NCBI GenBank assembly: GCA_963840835.1
Contig: CAWJAM010000004.1
Coordinates: 19,320-83,319 of the forward strand
Direction: 5' to 3'
Source: Rubrobacter_D sp963840835
GTDB taxonomy: Bacteria; Actinomycetota; Rubrobacteria; Rubrobacterales; Rubrobacteraceae
Length of the DNA stretch: 64,000 bases
Position 1 is the first letter of the stretch. Each line of letters starts with the position of its first letter. Positions 17,328 to 26,841 of this stretch are shown in pieces. A program made the translations under genes and the position numbers. Under the pieces are notes generated by a model. That model was not told where the DNA came from, ran no database searches, and saw only the letters and a program-made list of their open reading frames with translations.

Positions 17328-17691
17328 CGTGCTGGCGCCCGCTACGCCAGCACGCCTGCTACGCAGGCTTGTCAGCACGCTCCCTCCGGTCGCTTGTCAG
17401 CACGCGTCGGGCCTTGCGGCCCTCGCTTGTCAGCAACGCTTAGGCCTTCGGCCTCGCTTTCAGCTTTTTGGGTTCGGGCCTCGCTCTGCGGCGCACGACA
17501 AACCGCCGCCTTTGGCGGTAGGGATCTACGCTCAAGGCGACGCTCCAAGACGACTTCCTGACAAGGCGCCCAAGGCGAAGCCGAAGGCGCCGTGCTGACA
17601 AGCGAAGGCGTTAGCCTGAGCGTGCCGACAAGCGGAGCCCGAAGGGCGTAGCGTGCTGACAAGCGTAGGCCGCAGGCCGAAGCGTGCTGCT
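17328..17691. repeat. Modular hairpin repeat element, copy 1
   Basis: Between convergent genes. The left arm has several GTCAGCACGC units, each carrying a small hairpin such as CCTGCTACGCAGG or GGGCCTTGCGGCCC. A core at about 17428-17569 reads CAGCAACGCTT, then TTTCAGCTTTTTGGG, then CTTCCTGACAAGGCGC at the end. The right arm has the units in reverse complement (GTGCTGACAAGCG). The same layout and core recur at 44524-44796 (inverted) and 46459-46809. In this copy the middle of the core differs from the other two (CCGCCGCCTTTGGCGG instead of CGCCTTCCAC.GCGG). No coding frame makes sense across it. Confidence 0.85.
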
Positions 17692-18654
17692 TTAGCCGTT
17701 GAGGGTTTCTCTTGCGAGTCCGAGTGTCTCTTCGGCGCAGCCCCAGGATAGGGTGATGCCTGATCCGCCGTGGCCGTAGTTGTGGATGAGGGTGGTCCTG
17801 TCAGGGACGTGTTCTCTCTCCAGACGTATCGCTGGTCGGCCGGGCCTCAGGCCTGCCTTGTGCTCGAGTATCTCGGCACCCTCTAGGCGGGGCTCCAGTT
17901 GCGTGCAGCGGCTGAGGATGCCTTCAGCGGTCTCGGGGTCGGGTTCCAGGTCCCACTCGCCCTCATCGGCTGTTCCGCCAAGGATGCAGTCGTGGGAGCG
18001 GGGGACGATGTAGGTGACGCCTTCTGGGTTCTCTTCGTCGAGTACGAAATGATCGAGGCCGGGGTTGCGCACGCGTACTATCTGGCCTCGTATCGGGTTC
18101 ATGGTAGTGTCGTCTACGAGATCGCGGGCCCCGAGCCCCACGCAATTGACGACCACGCGGGCGTCCGCGGCTACTTCGTCGAGCGAGGAGAGGGTACGTC
18201 TTTGCACGCTTCCCCCCGAGGCGGTGAAGCGGTCCATCAGGTACGAGAGGTACATCGGCATCTCGACCACGGGCGCCACGAAGGCGTGGCCGTCCGTGTA
18301 GCCCTGTGGCAGTTCGTCTTCGTAGCACCGGCGGACTCGGGGAACGGCCCCGGCCCACCACGGGTCGGGGACCCATTTGCGCCAGATCTCCGCGCCCTCG
18401 CGCATGAGGACGCCGCTCTCCGAAATACTGGACAACTCTTCGAAGACCTCGTAGGTCCTGCTTCCCCAGGAGAGCACACGGTCTTCGGGGTAGGCCTTGT
18501 ACGGGTACCAGATCGCCGCCGCCACGCTCGAGGTCGTGGCCTGGGGCAACTCGGCCGTCACGATCGTGACGTCGAGGCCGGCCTCACGCATAGAGACGGC
18601 CGCTGTCAGCCCGATCACACCGCATCCCACCACTACAGCATCCGCAAGTACCAA
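17692..18654 (-). CDS. FAD-dependent D-amino-acid oxidase-like protein
   Basis: A 320-residue flavoprotein of the DAO family. TTG 18654 follows GAGGAGG with five-base spacing and puts the FAD motif VVVGCGVIGLTAAVSMREAG at the N-terminus; longer upstream frames are not protein-like. Other DAO landmarks are NPIRGQIVRVRNPG, the Arg-containing HKAGLRPGRPAIRLE substrate region, and the C-terminal YGHGGSGITLSWGCA FAD signature. It would oxidatively deaminate D-amino acids to keto acids with H2O2. It is divergent from the ThDP enzyme at 18782 with a shared promoter region of 127 bp. Confidence 0.9.
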   Translation of the reverse strand: MVLADAVVVGCGVIGLTAAVSMREAGLDVTIVTAELPQATTSSVAAAIWYPYKAYPEDRVLSWGSRTYEVFEELSSISESGVLMREGAEIWRKWVPDPWWAGAVPRVRRCYEDELPQGYTDGHAFVAPVVEMPMYLSYLMDRFTASGGSVQRRTLSSLDEVAADARVVVNCVGLGARDLVDDTTMNPIRGQIVRVRNPGLDHFVLDEENPEGVTYIVPRSHDCILGGTADEGEWDLEPDPETAEGILSRCTQLEPRLEGAEILEHKAGLRPGRPAIRLEREHVPDRTTLIHNYGHGGSGITLSWGCAEETLGLARETLNG

Positions 18655-18781
18655 CGTTACCTCCTCGTCGGACAAACTATATGCCCTGACGAGTATCTGC
18701 GCGACCCCCCGAAAGAGCGAGCGTGTAGGATGTACCGGGGTACACAGAGACAGCCCAGGGCCAGGATCGTTCGGAGGACGG

Positions 18782-20434
18782 ATGGCGGATAGCACGACGA
18801 ACAAGGCGGGATACGTCGCGACCGAGGTACTGGCACGGGCCGGTGTCAAGCGCCTGTACACCGTGCCCGGCGAGAGCTTCCTGGAGATCCTGGACGCCAC
18901 AGAAGGGCACCCGGACCTGTCTTTGATCTCGACGCGCCACGAGTCGGGGGCCTCCTTTATGGCCGAGGCTGACGCCAAGCTTACGGGGACGCTAGCCGTG
19001 GCGATGGCCACCAGGGGCGTCGGAGCCTCCAACCTCGCCATCGGGGTCCACACGGCGAGGCAGGACTCGACGCCGATGCTTGTTCTGCTGGGACAGGTGG
19101 AGACTGACTTCCTTGGCAGGGAGGCGTTTCAGGAGGTGGACCTCAGCGCGTTCTACGCCCCGATCACCAAGTGGTCAGCGACGGTGAACCGGGCCGACCG
19201 CCTCGCCGAGTTCGTCGCGAGGGGACTGAGGGTGGCAACCTCGGGTCGTCCCGGCCCGGTCATGCTGGCCCTGCCAGCCGACATCCTCGGCGAACAGGTA
19301 CCCGACGACCCCGGGATCAGGGTTCAGACTCCGCCCCGTCCGGGCCCATTACCGGAGCAAGTCAGGGACATCGTCCGCAGGCTTGCCGCCGCGCGCCGTC
19401 CCGTCGTGATCGCCGGCGGCGGGGCGCTGAACGCGCGGGAGTCTCTGATCTCTTTTGCTGAGTCATGGGGAGCCGGCGTCTACGCGGCGTTCCGCAGGCA
19501 GGATGTCTTGCCGAACGAGCATCCGAACTACCTGGGGCACCTCACGCTCGGTACACCGCCAGAGACCCTGAAAGCTTTGCAAGAGGCGGACCTCGTCCTC
19601 GTGGTTGGCTGCCGCCTCAGCGAGGTGACCACCCAGAGCTACAGGCTCCCGCGCAAAGACCAGGCGATGATACAGGTAGACATTGATCCCGACGAGGTAG
19701 GGGCGACGGCGCCGGTCGAGGTCGGCATGGTCTCCGACGTTGGGGCCGCCCTGGCCGCGTTCAGCGCGCAGGCCCCTTCTCGGCCCCCATCTCGGAGCTG
19801 GGCCGATGCCCACGGGGCCTATCTCGACTCGAGCACCATCCCCCCGGTCAGCGCCTCCGAGGGGATCGACCCTTCGCAGGTAGTGGGGGCCATGCTCGAA
19901 ACTCTGCCAGAGGACGCGCTGCTCACCAACGACGCCGGGAACTTCTCGATCTTCATCCACCGCTACTGGCGCTACAACTATCCCGGCACGCAACTTGCCT
20001 CCACGAACGGCGCGATGGGCTACGGCGTCCCTGCGGCGGTGGCGGCGAAGCTCGCGGCGCCCGATAGAACCGTCGTGGCGTGCTGCGGAGACGGCGGTTT
20101 TCTCATGACGGGCCAGGAGATGGAGACGGCGGTCAGGTACGGGGCCCCAATAACCGTCGTCGTGTTTCGTAACGGGCTGCAGGGCACCATAGCGATGCAC
20201 CAGAAGCGGGACATCGGCCGCATGTCAGGCGTCGAGATAGGGGAGGTGGACCTCGCCGGATACGCCAGGAGCCTCGGTGCCGAAGGCTACACGGTGCGCG
20301 ACCCCGGCGAACTCGTGCCAGCGCTGCAAACCGCTGTGGCCTCCGACGCCGTTAGCCTGCTCGATGTCGTCACGGATCCTGACGTCATCAGCCCAACGGC
20401 CAGGCTCTCGGAACTCACCGCAGAGACTACCTGA
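18782..20434 (+). CDS. Thiamine-diphosphate-dependent enzyme (acetolactate synthase-like)
   Basis: A 550-residue three-domain ThDP enzyme. The N-terminal Pyr domain has the activating glutamate in VPGESF followed by HESGASFMAEADAKLTG. The central domain has IAGGGALNARE. The C-terminal PP domain has the ThDP-Mg motif CCGDGGFLMT...N. The ATG at 18782 fits the usual N-terminus (NKAGYVATEVLARAGVKRL). It is divergent from the D-amino-acid oxidase, so a keto acid from that reaction could be its substrate, but acetolactate synthase, oxalyl-CoA or benzoylformate decarboxylase activity cannot be told apart here. Confidence 0.88.
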   Translation: MADSTTNKAGYVATEVLARAGVKRLYTVPGESFLEILDATEGHPDLSLISTRHESGASFMAEADAKLTGTLAVAMATRGVGASNLAIGVHTARQDSTPMLVLLGQVETDFLGREAFQEVDLSAFYAPITKWSATVNRADRLAEFVARGLRVATSGRPGPVMLALPADILGEQVPDDPGIRVQTPPRPGPLPEQVRDIVRRLAAARRPVVIAGGGALNARESLISFAESWGAGVYAAFRRQDVLPNEHPNYLGHLTLGTPPETLKALQEADLVLVVGCRLSEVTTQSYRLPRKDQAMIQVDIDPDEVGATAPVEVGMVSDVGAALAAFSAQAPSRPPSRSWADAHGAYLDSSTIPPVSASEGIDPSQVVGAMLETLPEDALLTNDAGNFSIFIHRYWRYNYPGTQLASTNGAMGYGVPAAVAAKLAAPDRTVVACCGDGGFLMTGQEMETAVRYGAPITVVVFRNGLQGTIAMHQKRDIGRMSGVEIGEVDLAGYARSLGAEGYTVRDPGELVPALQTAVASDAVSLLDVVTDPDVISPTARLSELTAETT

Positions 20435-20492
20435 CGTCGAAGTCTGTCGGGCCGCGCGAAACCCGGTCTTTCGTTTTCGGCCGGTTACACTG

Positions 20493-20702
20493 ATGGCGAT
20501 GGAGGACGTGGAGCGGAGGATAGCGGAGGAGCGTGCCAGGGTCGAGGCCGAGTACCGGCAGGTTCTAAAAAGCTCCGTCGAGTTCGAACGCAAGATCAGG
20601 GACCGCTGGCGGGAGAAGTGCCGCGAAAAGAACCGGCGCATCGCCGAGCTAGAGGAGCTAGTCGCCGAGCTGGAGCGGCGGCTCGAGGAGAGTAGATATT
20701 AG
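20493..20702 (+). CDS. Small coiled-coil protein
   Basis: A 69-residue, almost wholly helical, charged protein (for example RRIAEERARVEAEYRQ and RIAELEELVAELERRLEE) with heptad hydrophobics; predicted soluble. No family recognised. It lies 58 bp after the ThDP enzyme and converges on the acyltransferase gene, 7 bp away. Confidence 0.6.
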   Translation: MAMEDVERRIAEERARVEAEYRQVLKSSVEFERKIRDRWREKCREKNRRIAELEELVAELERRLEESRY

Positions 20703-20709
20703 GCTGAGA

Positions 20710-22713
20710 TCACTTCTCGGTCAGGTGCCACGAGACCAGGTCGACGTAGATCTTCTGGGCTTTGGGGCGCAGGTGGTAGCCGTCTTTGTAGAAATACTCG
20801 GGGTGGTTCACGCTCGCCGAGTACCAGTCGACCAATTCGGCGTTCTGGTACCTTTCGACCCCGGAGGAGATCACCTCGTTGTTCGGTTCCTCCCACGGGC
20901 GGGGGACGCTGACGTTGACGAAGACGACCCTGTCCACACCATAGAGTATCCGCATGATCTGGTCGAACTGCCGTTTGGTGAAGGTGCCGTTGTTACCAAG
21001 ATGCAAGACCACCAGGTTTCCGAGTTGTCCCGAGGCGCGGCGGGACTTGAGGATGCCTATCGCGTCGTAGACCTGCAAACCGACCTCGGCATCGACGACC
21101 GTAAGCCCCCTTATGTTCTTCTGCAGCCCCCCGACGGCGCCGAGCATCACCGAGTCGCCGATGGCGCTGACGGAGCCGGTGTACGTGGAAGGACCGGAGC
21201 CCGCGCTGCGCGGGGCCTCTCTCGCTGACATCGACCCAGGGTCGTCTCGTCGCGTGGGGTTCGTCTCCGGCGCGTTATAGTCCGATCCGGGCTCGTGCCT
21301 GGGTTGTTCGGCGGTATGGACCGCCTTCATGGAGGCGAGATATGAGGGTTTTTCGGGTGGCTTGGCGAGGGCCACGGCCACGCCGAGGAGCGCCAAAGAG
21401 GCCAGGATGGGCACGACGGCGACGGCCCACTGCAGGCGGAGTTGCCTGCGCCGCGGTCCCTGCGCCTCGCGGAGCGTCTTCCAGGCGCGTCCCAGGGCGC
21501 CGCGGCGTATGGGCGTCTCGATGAAGCGGTACGAGAGGTCGGCGAGCGCGATCGTCACGGTGAGACGTAGGGCCAGGAGGGGCAGTCCGCCGAATGGCAC
21601 GTCCAACTCAGGGCGGGTCACCATAAAGACTGGCCAGTGCCAGAGGTAGATGCCGTAGGAGCGCACCCCGAGCCAGCGCAAAGGGGCCGACCCGAGAACG
21701 CGCGAACCGATGTGCGTAAAGGGGTGGACGACGGCCATAATTGCCGCTGCAGTCGCGAGGGCGACCAGCGCGAACCCTCCTCTGTAGAGGAAGGGCTCGA
21801 ACTCGCCGAGGTTGAGGCTGAACCAGATAAGGGCCCCCAGAGCGCCCAGGCCGGCGATGTCGAGCAGGAGCGGGGCCGTCCATCCCCAGCGGCGCCTGAA
21901 CCTTCCCCGGTCGGGAAGCCCGGGCCGGCGATGGCGAGTCTCGTGGGGACGGTACCTGTCGCCCGGCGACCACAGGAAGGCGAGCGCAGCCCCGGCGAGC
22001 AGCCCCGTGGCGCGGGTGTCGGTTCCGTAGTAGATCCTCGACGGGTCCACGCCTGGCGCGTACAGGAGCGCCATGGCAACGGCGGACGCCGCAGCGCCGG
22101 CTAGCGTTACGATAAGCACGCGCCGCCTGCGCAGACGCGTCGCCCCGATGCCGAGCCCGACGGCGAGGATGATCGGCCAGATCAGGTAGAACTGCTCCTC
22201 GACTGCGAGCGACCAAAGGTGCTGTAGCACCGAAGGCCGTCCGACGGCCTCGAAGTAGGACTCCTGGCCGAAGATCAAGAACCAGTTGGTCACGTATCCG
22301 AAGGCGGCGAGCACGTCTCCCCTGAGCCCGACCACCTCGCCCGGTAGGAAGACTACGGCGAAGGCCAGCGTGAGCACGAGCAGCACGTAGAGCGCGGGGA
22401 GGAGCCTGCGGGCGCGCCGCAGCCAGAAGTTCTTGAGGTCGATGCTGCCCTCGTGGCGCCACTCCGCGAGGAGCAGCGCGGTGATCAGGTACCCGCTTAT
22501 GACGAAGAAGACCTCGACCCCAAGGAAGCCGCCGGGGATCCAGGCCAGGTCGGCGTGGTAGAGGAGCACGGCCATCACCGCGAGCGCGCGCAAGCCGTCG
22601 AGGCCAGGGCTGTACGAGAGCCGCACCTCGGGGACACCAGGCGTCGCGCGGGCGCGCCTGATCCGTCCCTTGCCGCCGGTCGCGGCGTCGGTTATCTGCG
22701 GCTGTCGTAGCAT
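20710..22713 (-). CDS. OafA-type membrane acyltransferase with SGNH domain
   Basis: A 667-residue fusion. The N-terminal acyltransferase-3 domain has about ten helices, with GLDGLRALAVMAVLLYH (catalytic His) and FFVISGYLIT. The C-terminal extracytoplasmic SGNH domain has IGDSVM (Ser block), LGNNGTF and DGYHLRPKA (Asp-His pair). Such fusions O-acetylate peptidoglycan, lipopolysaccharide or exopolysaccharide. A Ser/Gly/Pro-rich linker (around residues 480-510) separates the domains. The substrate glycan is unknown. Confidence 0.92.
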   Translation of the reverse strand: MLRQPQITDAATGGKGRIRRARATPGVPEVRLSYSPGLDGLRALAVMAVLLYHADLAWIPGGFLGVEVFFVISGYLITALLLAEWRHEGSIDLKNFWLRRARRLLPALYVLLVLTLAFAVVFLPGEVVGLRGDVLAAFGYVTNWFLIFGQESYFEAVGRPSVLQHLWSLAVEEQFYLIWPIILAVGLGIGATRLRRRRVLIVTLAGAAASAVAMALLYAPGVDPSRIYYGTDTRATGLLAGAALAFLWSPGDRYRPHETRHRRPGLPDRGRFRRRWGWTAPLLLDIAGLGALGALIWFSLNLGEFEPFLYRGGFALVALATAAAIMAVVHPFTHIGSRVLGSAPLRWLGVRSYGIYLWHWPVFMVTRPELDVPFGGLPLLALRLTVTIALADLSYRFIETPIRRGALGRAWKTLREAQGPRRRQLRLQWAVAVVPILASLALLGVAVALAKPPEKPSYLASMKAVHTAEQPRHEPGSDYNAPETNPTRRDDPGSMSAREAPRSAGSGPSTYTGSVSAIGDSVMLGAVGGLQKNIRGLTVVDAEVGLQVYDAIGILKSRRASGQLGNLVVLHLGNNGTFTKRQFDQIMRILYGVDRVVFVNVSVPRPWEEPNNEVISSGVERYQNAELVDWYSASVNHPEYFYKDGYHLRPKAQKIYVDLVSWHLTEK

Positions 22714-22854
22714 GCGTTACTTGTTCTCCCGCCCTCCAGGTTGAGGAATTTGATCCTAGCACAGCCCCCAGATGCAATGCAGGGTCATGCCGGGAAAAAG
22801 GTACTATATGTAAGTACTGTTTACTGTGGTTGCTGCCAGGTCAGCGCAGGCCCG

Positions 22855-24675
22855 TTAGTCTTCCCGTTCTTCCTGACACGGCTCGTGGCTCATGTCGGGG
22901 GCGTCGGTGAAGGTTCCGGTCCCTGGTCCGACGCCGGGGGCGGAGATCTCGTCCTTCAACGTGCTGGTCTCCGCGTCGATGGCGGCGAGGTCTTCGCGGG
23001 CCCGGCTCATGCGGGCGTGCTCGGAGCGGACGAAGCGGGTGTAGGGTGCTATGGCCTCGCGCATCCCCTCGATGGAGCGGCCTAGCTCGACCTCGAACTG
23101 TCGCCGGACGACTTCGCCGAGTCGCTCGCGCAGGGCGTCGGTCTTCTCGCGGAACTCCGCGCGTGCCTTGCGCCTGCGATTGGGGAGGATGAAGAGGCCG
23201 TAGCCGGCGATTATGGCGGCGGCGATCAGGCCGGTGGCGTCCAGGAAGCGGGTCGTGGCGAGGGCGACGACGACGGCCCCGATGCCGACGGCCCCGACCT
23301 CGAGGGCGGCGGTCTGGGCCACGGCACCCTGGATGGAGAGCGCGAGCTTCTCGGACTCGCCCTCGCGATCGTAGCGTTGCACCACGTCCTGGGCGTTCTT
23401 TCCGACGGAGCGCAGGAGCTGCCCGCGGTTGTACTCGAAGCCATCGCCGACCTCCCCGATCAGGCGCTCGTCGTAATCGGCCTGGCGGCGGCGATTGACG
23501 TATTCGACGACGGTGCGCCACTGCTTGAGGTTCCGATCTACCATCCAGTCTATGAGCTCGTCCACCCGCTCGTCCACGAGCCTTTCAGTGTCGCCGACGA
23601 CCTCCCGCCCGAAACGCGCGCTCACCTTCTCCTGCCGGAACAATTCGCGGATGTTGGCGAAGCGGATGTTCTCCTCGAGCCACGCGTCGCCCCGCTCGTT
23701 CATCCTCAAGATGATGTTCTCGATCTCGGCCATCCGCGCCTCGAAGTCCCTGCCCATGTCCTCTTTGTAGAGTGCGAGCTGCGACTCGACGTTCTCCGTG
23801 GTCCTGAAGTCCTCCTCCAGCAACTCCAGGCGCTCGTTCACAGCCCCCCTGTATCGCCGGTTCAACTCGCCTGCGACCCCGAGTGGGCTCTCCATCTTGA
23901 GCCTGACCCTTCCCTCCTCGTCGAGCAGGTCGGTGATGTAGGCTTCGAGCCCGGCGAAGCCGCTCGCCTTCATCAGGGCGTCGCGCTCCATGGCGTTCGT
24001 CGCCCTCTTGGCCTTGCGTGCCAGCAGGGCCGAGACGAAGAAGATGGGGGGCGTCAGGCCGAGCGCGGAGCGTATCCCGCCGTCCACGAAGGAGCGTACC
24101 TCCTCGATCTTGCCCTCGTCCCCGAGGAGATCAGCCTTGTTTATGACGAGCAGTATCTTCTTCCCCCAGTCGCGGATGAGCTCGAGGTAACCGCGCTCGC
24201 TCTCGGTCAGGGGCCGCTCGGCCGAGGTGACGAACAATACCAGGTCGCTTCTCGGCACGAATCCCCTGGAAAGCTCCTCGTGGTGGCGGATGATCGCGTT
24301 CGTCCCAGGCGTGTCGACGATGGCGATCTCGCGCAAGAACTCGTTGGGGTAGCCCCTCTCCAGAACCCCGTCCCCCCGTCCCTTCTCGACCGGCTCGTCG
24401 GCGTGGCGAAGCACGGTGATGCGATCCGTGGTCGGCGTCACGCCCTCCTCGGAGACGTCGGCCCCGAGCAACGCGTTCACGAACGCGGACTTGCCCGAGT
24501 TGAACTCGCCCACGATGACCAGCAGGAACAGCTCTTCCAGATCCGCGAGCGCCCGCCTGATGAGATCGACGTCCTCCTGCGGCGCGCCGAAGCCCACCAG
24601 GAAGTCGACCAGCTTCTCCAGGAGCTTCCGCTCCCTCTCCACCAGCGCCTCGCGGCGCTCGTCGAGTATCCGCAC
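22855..24675 (-). CDS. Dynamin-like GTPase
   Basis: A 606-residue bacterial dynamin-like protein with a GTG start. GTPase motifs: G1 GEFNSGKSAFVNAL (residue about 57), G2 threonines in TPTTDRI, G3 DTPGTNAI and G4 NKADLL. Long helical stalk segments follow, then a hydrophobic hairpin (GAVGIGAVVVALA and GLIAAAIIAGYGLFIL) near residues 440-490 that should insert in the membrane. These proteins remodel or repair membranes. Only one DLP gene is present, whereas many bacteria carry pairs. Confidence 0.9.
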   Translation of the reverse strand: MRILDERREALVERERKLLEKLVDFLVGFGAPQEDVDLIRRALADLEELFLLVIVGEFNSGKSAFVNALLGADVSEEGVTPTTDRITVLRHADEPVEKGRGDGVLERGYPNEFLREIAIVDTPGTNAIIRHHEELSRGFVPRSDLVLFVTSAERPLTESERGYLELIRDWGKKILLVINKADLLGDEGKIEEVRSFVDGGIRSALGLTPPIFFVSALLARKAKRATNAMERDALMKASGFAGLEAYITDLLDEEGRVRLKMESPLGVAGELNRRYRGAVNERLELLEEDFRTTENVESQLALYKEDMGRDFEARMAEIENIILRMNERGDAWLEENIRFANIRELFRQEKVSARFGREVVGDTERLVDERVDELIDWMVDRNLKQWRTVVEYVNRRRQADYDERLIGEVGDGFEYNRGQLLRSVGKNAQDVVQRYDREGESEKLALSIQGAVAQTAALEVGAVGIGAVVVALATTRFLDATGLIAAAIIAGYGLFILPNRRRKARAEFREKTDALRERLGEVVRRQFEVELGRSIEGMREAIAPYTRFVRSEHARMSRAREDLAAIDAETSTLKDEISAPGVGPGTGTFTDAPDMSHEPCQEERED

Positions 24676-24702
24676 CCCTCAGTCCTCCCTCTGCATGCAA
24701 GC

Positions 24703-24708
24703 ATTATA
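24703..24708 (-). promoter_or_regulatory. Candidate -10 box for the dynamin-like gene
   Basis: Read on the minus strand this is a perfect TATAAT, 28 bases upstream of the GTG at 24675, so the leader would be about 20 bases. No good -35 hexamer is visible at the expected distance. The 120 bp between the two divergent genes must hold both promoters. Confidence 0.4.
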
Positions 24709-24797
24709 TAGGTTGTATGGGCAGGCCGGTTTCGTGATGCCCCGGCCGTGGTAACAAGATGAGAAACCATTCGGTAAGCGGTATAGATGGAGGCTGC

Positions 24798-25766
24798 GTG
24801 AACTACAGGAAGCTTGGCGCTACTGGCCTTGAGGTATCGGAGGTAGGCTACGGCGCGTGGGGCATCGCCGGCGACGCCTGGCTAGGGGCGGAGGACGAGA
24901 GATCCCTGGAGGCCATTAACAGGGCCGTCGATCTCGGCCTCGACTTCATAGACACAGCTCTGGCCTACGGCGGGGGGCACAGCGAACGTCTGGTGGGGAA
25001 GATCCTCGCGGAGCGGGACGAGACCATCCACGTCGCCACCAAGGTTCCGCCGAAGAACCAGATCTGGCCAGCCCCCGGCGGGATACCGCCAGAAGAAGTG
25101 TTCCCCGGGGACTACGTCAGGGAGTGTACGGAGCAGAGCCTCCAGAACCTCGGGCTCGACGCCATCGAGGTGCAGCAGTTCCACGTCTGGCAGGACGACT
25201 GGGTCGGCAGGGGGGATTGGCTCGAGGCCATCGAGGACCTCAAGGAGGAGGGCAAGATCCGCTTCTTCGGCGTCTCCATAAACGACCACCAGCCCGAGAA
25301 CGCCCTCAGGCTCATCGAGACGGGCGTAGTGGATACGGTGCAGGTCATCTACAACGTCTTCGACCAGAGCCCGGAGGACGAGCTACTGCCCGCTTGCCGG
25401 GAGCACGGCGTGGGCGTTATCGTCAGGGTCCCCTTCGACGAGGGCGCCCTTACGGGTAGGATCGCACCAGACACCACCTTCGAGGAGGGCGACTTCCGCA
25501 ACCACTACTTTCGGGGTGATCGCAAGCAGGAGGTCCAGGACAGGGTCCGGGCCATCGTCTCCGAGCTCGGGGCTTCGGAGGACGAGATCGCGGAGATAGC
25601 CCTTCGCTACATCCTTAGCCACCCTGCCGTCTCGACCGTCATCCCCGGCATGCGCTCCGTCCGAAACGTGGAGCGGAACATGGCCGTGGGAGACGGCCGG
25701 GGACTCCCCGAAGACCAGGTCCAGAAGCTGCATTCCCACCGCTGGGACCGCAACTTCTACGCTTGA
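24798..25766 (+). CDS. Aldo/keto reductase
   Basis: A 322-residue AKR TIM barrel. GTG 24798 is preceded by GGAGG and gives the standard N-terminus (NYRKLGATGLEVSEVGYG). Catalytic residues: Asp in DFIDTALAYG, Tyr in the same segment, Lys in HVATKVPP and His in QQFHVW. The C-terminal NADPH site (VIPGMRSVRNVERN) is intact. It reduces aldehydes or ketones; the substrate is unknown. Confidence 0.92.
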   Translation: MNYRKLGATGLEVSEVGYGAWGIAGDAWLGAEDERSLEAINRAVDLGLDFIDTALAYGGGHSERLVGKILAERDETIHVATKVPPKNQIWPAPGGIPPEEVFPGDYVRECTEQSLQNLGLDAIEVQQFHVWQDDWVGRGDWLEAIEDLKEEGKIRFFGVSINDHQPENALRLIETGVVDTVQVIYNVFDQSPEDELLPACREHGVGVIVRVPFDEGALTGRIAPDTTFEEGDFRNHYFRGDRKQEVQDRVRAIVSELGASEDEIAEIALRYILSHPAVSTVIPGMRSVRNVERNMAVGDGRGLPEDQVQKLHSHRWDRNFYA

Positions 25767-25835
25767 GCCGCGCAGGGCGGATGGACCCGTCCCTCCGTCA
25801 TCCGGCTGGCGGCCTCCGGGTCTTCGCGTGTCCCG

Positions 25836-26747
25836 ATGAGAGGGCAAGCCGTGCCGATCTTCGGTAGACGCCGCTTCGTGGTGCCGGCTTTCGCGTTGCT
25901 CGTGCTGTTCTGGGGTTCGGCGTTCGCGGCTGTCAAAGTGGGGCTAGACTACTCACCGCCCTTGCTCTTCTCAGGGATGCGCTCTTTCGTCGGCGGGCTA
26001 ACGATAACGGCGATGGCCCTCGTATGGGGCGGACGGCCGAAGTTGGGCCGGGATTGGCGGGTGTTCTCGTTGCTCTCGATGCTCAACGTGGTGTTGTTCT
26101 TGGGGTTGCAGACGTTCGCCGTCATGCTGTTGCCGTCGGGGACGGCCGCGGTCGTGATCTACCTGCAACCTATCCTGATCGGGGTGCTGGCGTGGTTCGT
26201 GCTCGGCGAGTCGCTCTCGGCGGCGAAGCTTACAGGACTGCTGCTCGGGTTCTCTGGCATAGTGGCCGTGAGCGCCGGAGGATTCGCGGGAGAGATCTCC
26301 GCGGCGGGGGTCGCCTTCGCCGCCGGCTCGGCCCTGGCGTGGGCGCTCGGGACCGTGTACTTCAAGAGGGTGCAGGGGCGGGTCTCGATGCTCTGGGCCG
26401 TAGCCCTGCCTTTTCTGTCAGGCGGGGTCTTTCTCTCTGCGCTCGGTCTCGCGGTCGAGTCGCCGGCGGAGATCTCCTGGTCCTGGCCTTACATCGCGAG
26501 CCTCCTGTACTCGGGCCTCGTAGGGACGGGGCTCGCGTGGGTGCTGTGGCTCGGGCTCATAAGGGCCGGCGAGGCGAGCCGGGTGGCGGCCTACGTATTC
26601 TTCGTGCCGCTGGTCTCGGTGATGATCGGGGCGTTCTTCTTGGACGAGCGCCTAAGCATCTCCCTCCTCGTAGGCGCAGCCCTCGTCGTCTGCGGCATCT
26701 ACCTGGCAAACCGTACCCCAGGCGAGAAGAAGACCGCTGAATCGTAG
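25836..26747 (+). CDS. EamA/DMT-superfamily transporter
   Basis: A 303-residue membrane protein with ten predicted helices in two EamA repeats. WGSAFAAVKVGLDYSPP at the N-terminus and the QPILIGVLAWFVLGE segment ending the first repeat are typical. These proteins export amino acids, nucleosides or other metabolites. It stands alone, with a convergent response regulator 94 bp downstream. Confidence 0.9.
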   Translation: MRGQAVPIFGRRRFVVPAFALLVLFWGSAFAAVKVGLDYSPPLLFSGMRSFVGGLTITAMALVWGGRPKLGRDWRVFSLLSMLNVVLFLGLQTFAVMLLPSGTAAVVIYLQPILIGVLAWFVLGESLSAAKLTGLLLGFSGIVAVSAGGFAGEISAAGVAFAAGSALAWALGTVYFKRVQGRVSMLWAVALPFLSGGVFLSALGLAVESPAEISWSWPYIASLLYSGLVGTGLAWVLWLGLIRAGEASRVAAYVFFVPLVSVMIGAFFLDERLSISLLVGAALVVCGIYLANRTPGEKKTAES

Positions 26748-26841
26748 CGCCTGATGTGAAAGATGCGCTGGAGGTAAGTGGAGAAGGAAGGTGTCGTTGG
26801 CTTACACCGAGGACTCCAGGTAGCGCATCGCTGGCCCCGAG

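Noticed and set aside
17328..17691. CRISPR array
   Set aside because: Units recur with short, self-pairing inserts and reverse orientation in the second half; there are no equal-length unique spacers and no cas genes.
18497..18781. N-terminal extension of the ThDP enzyme
   Set aside because: The in-frame upstream stretch is antisense to the D-amino-acid oxidase gene and unlike ThDP enzymes; ATG 18782 gives the conserved N-terminus.
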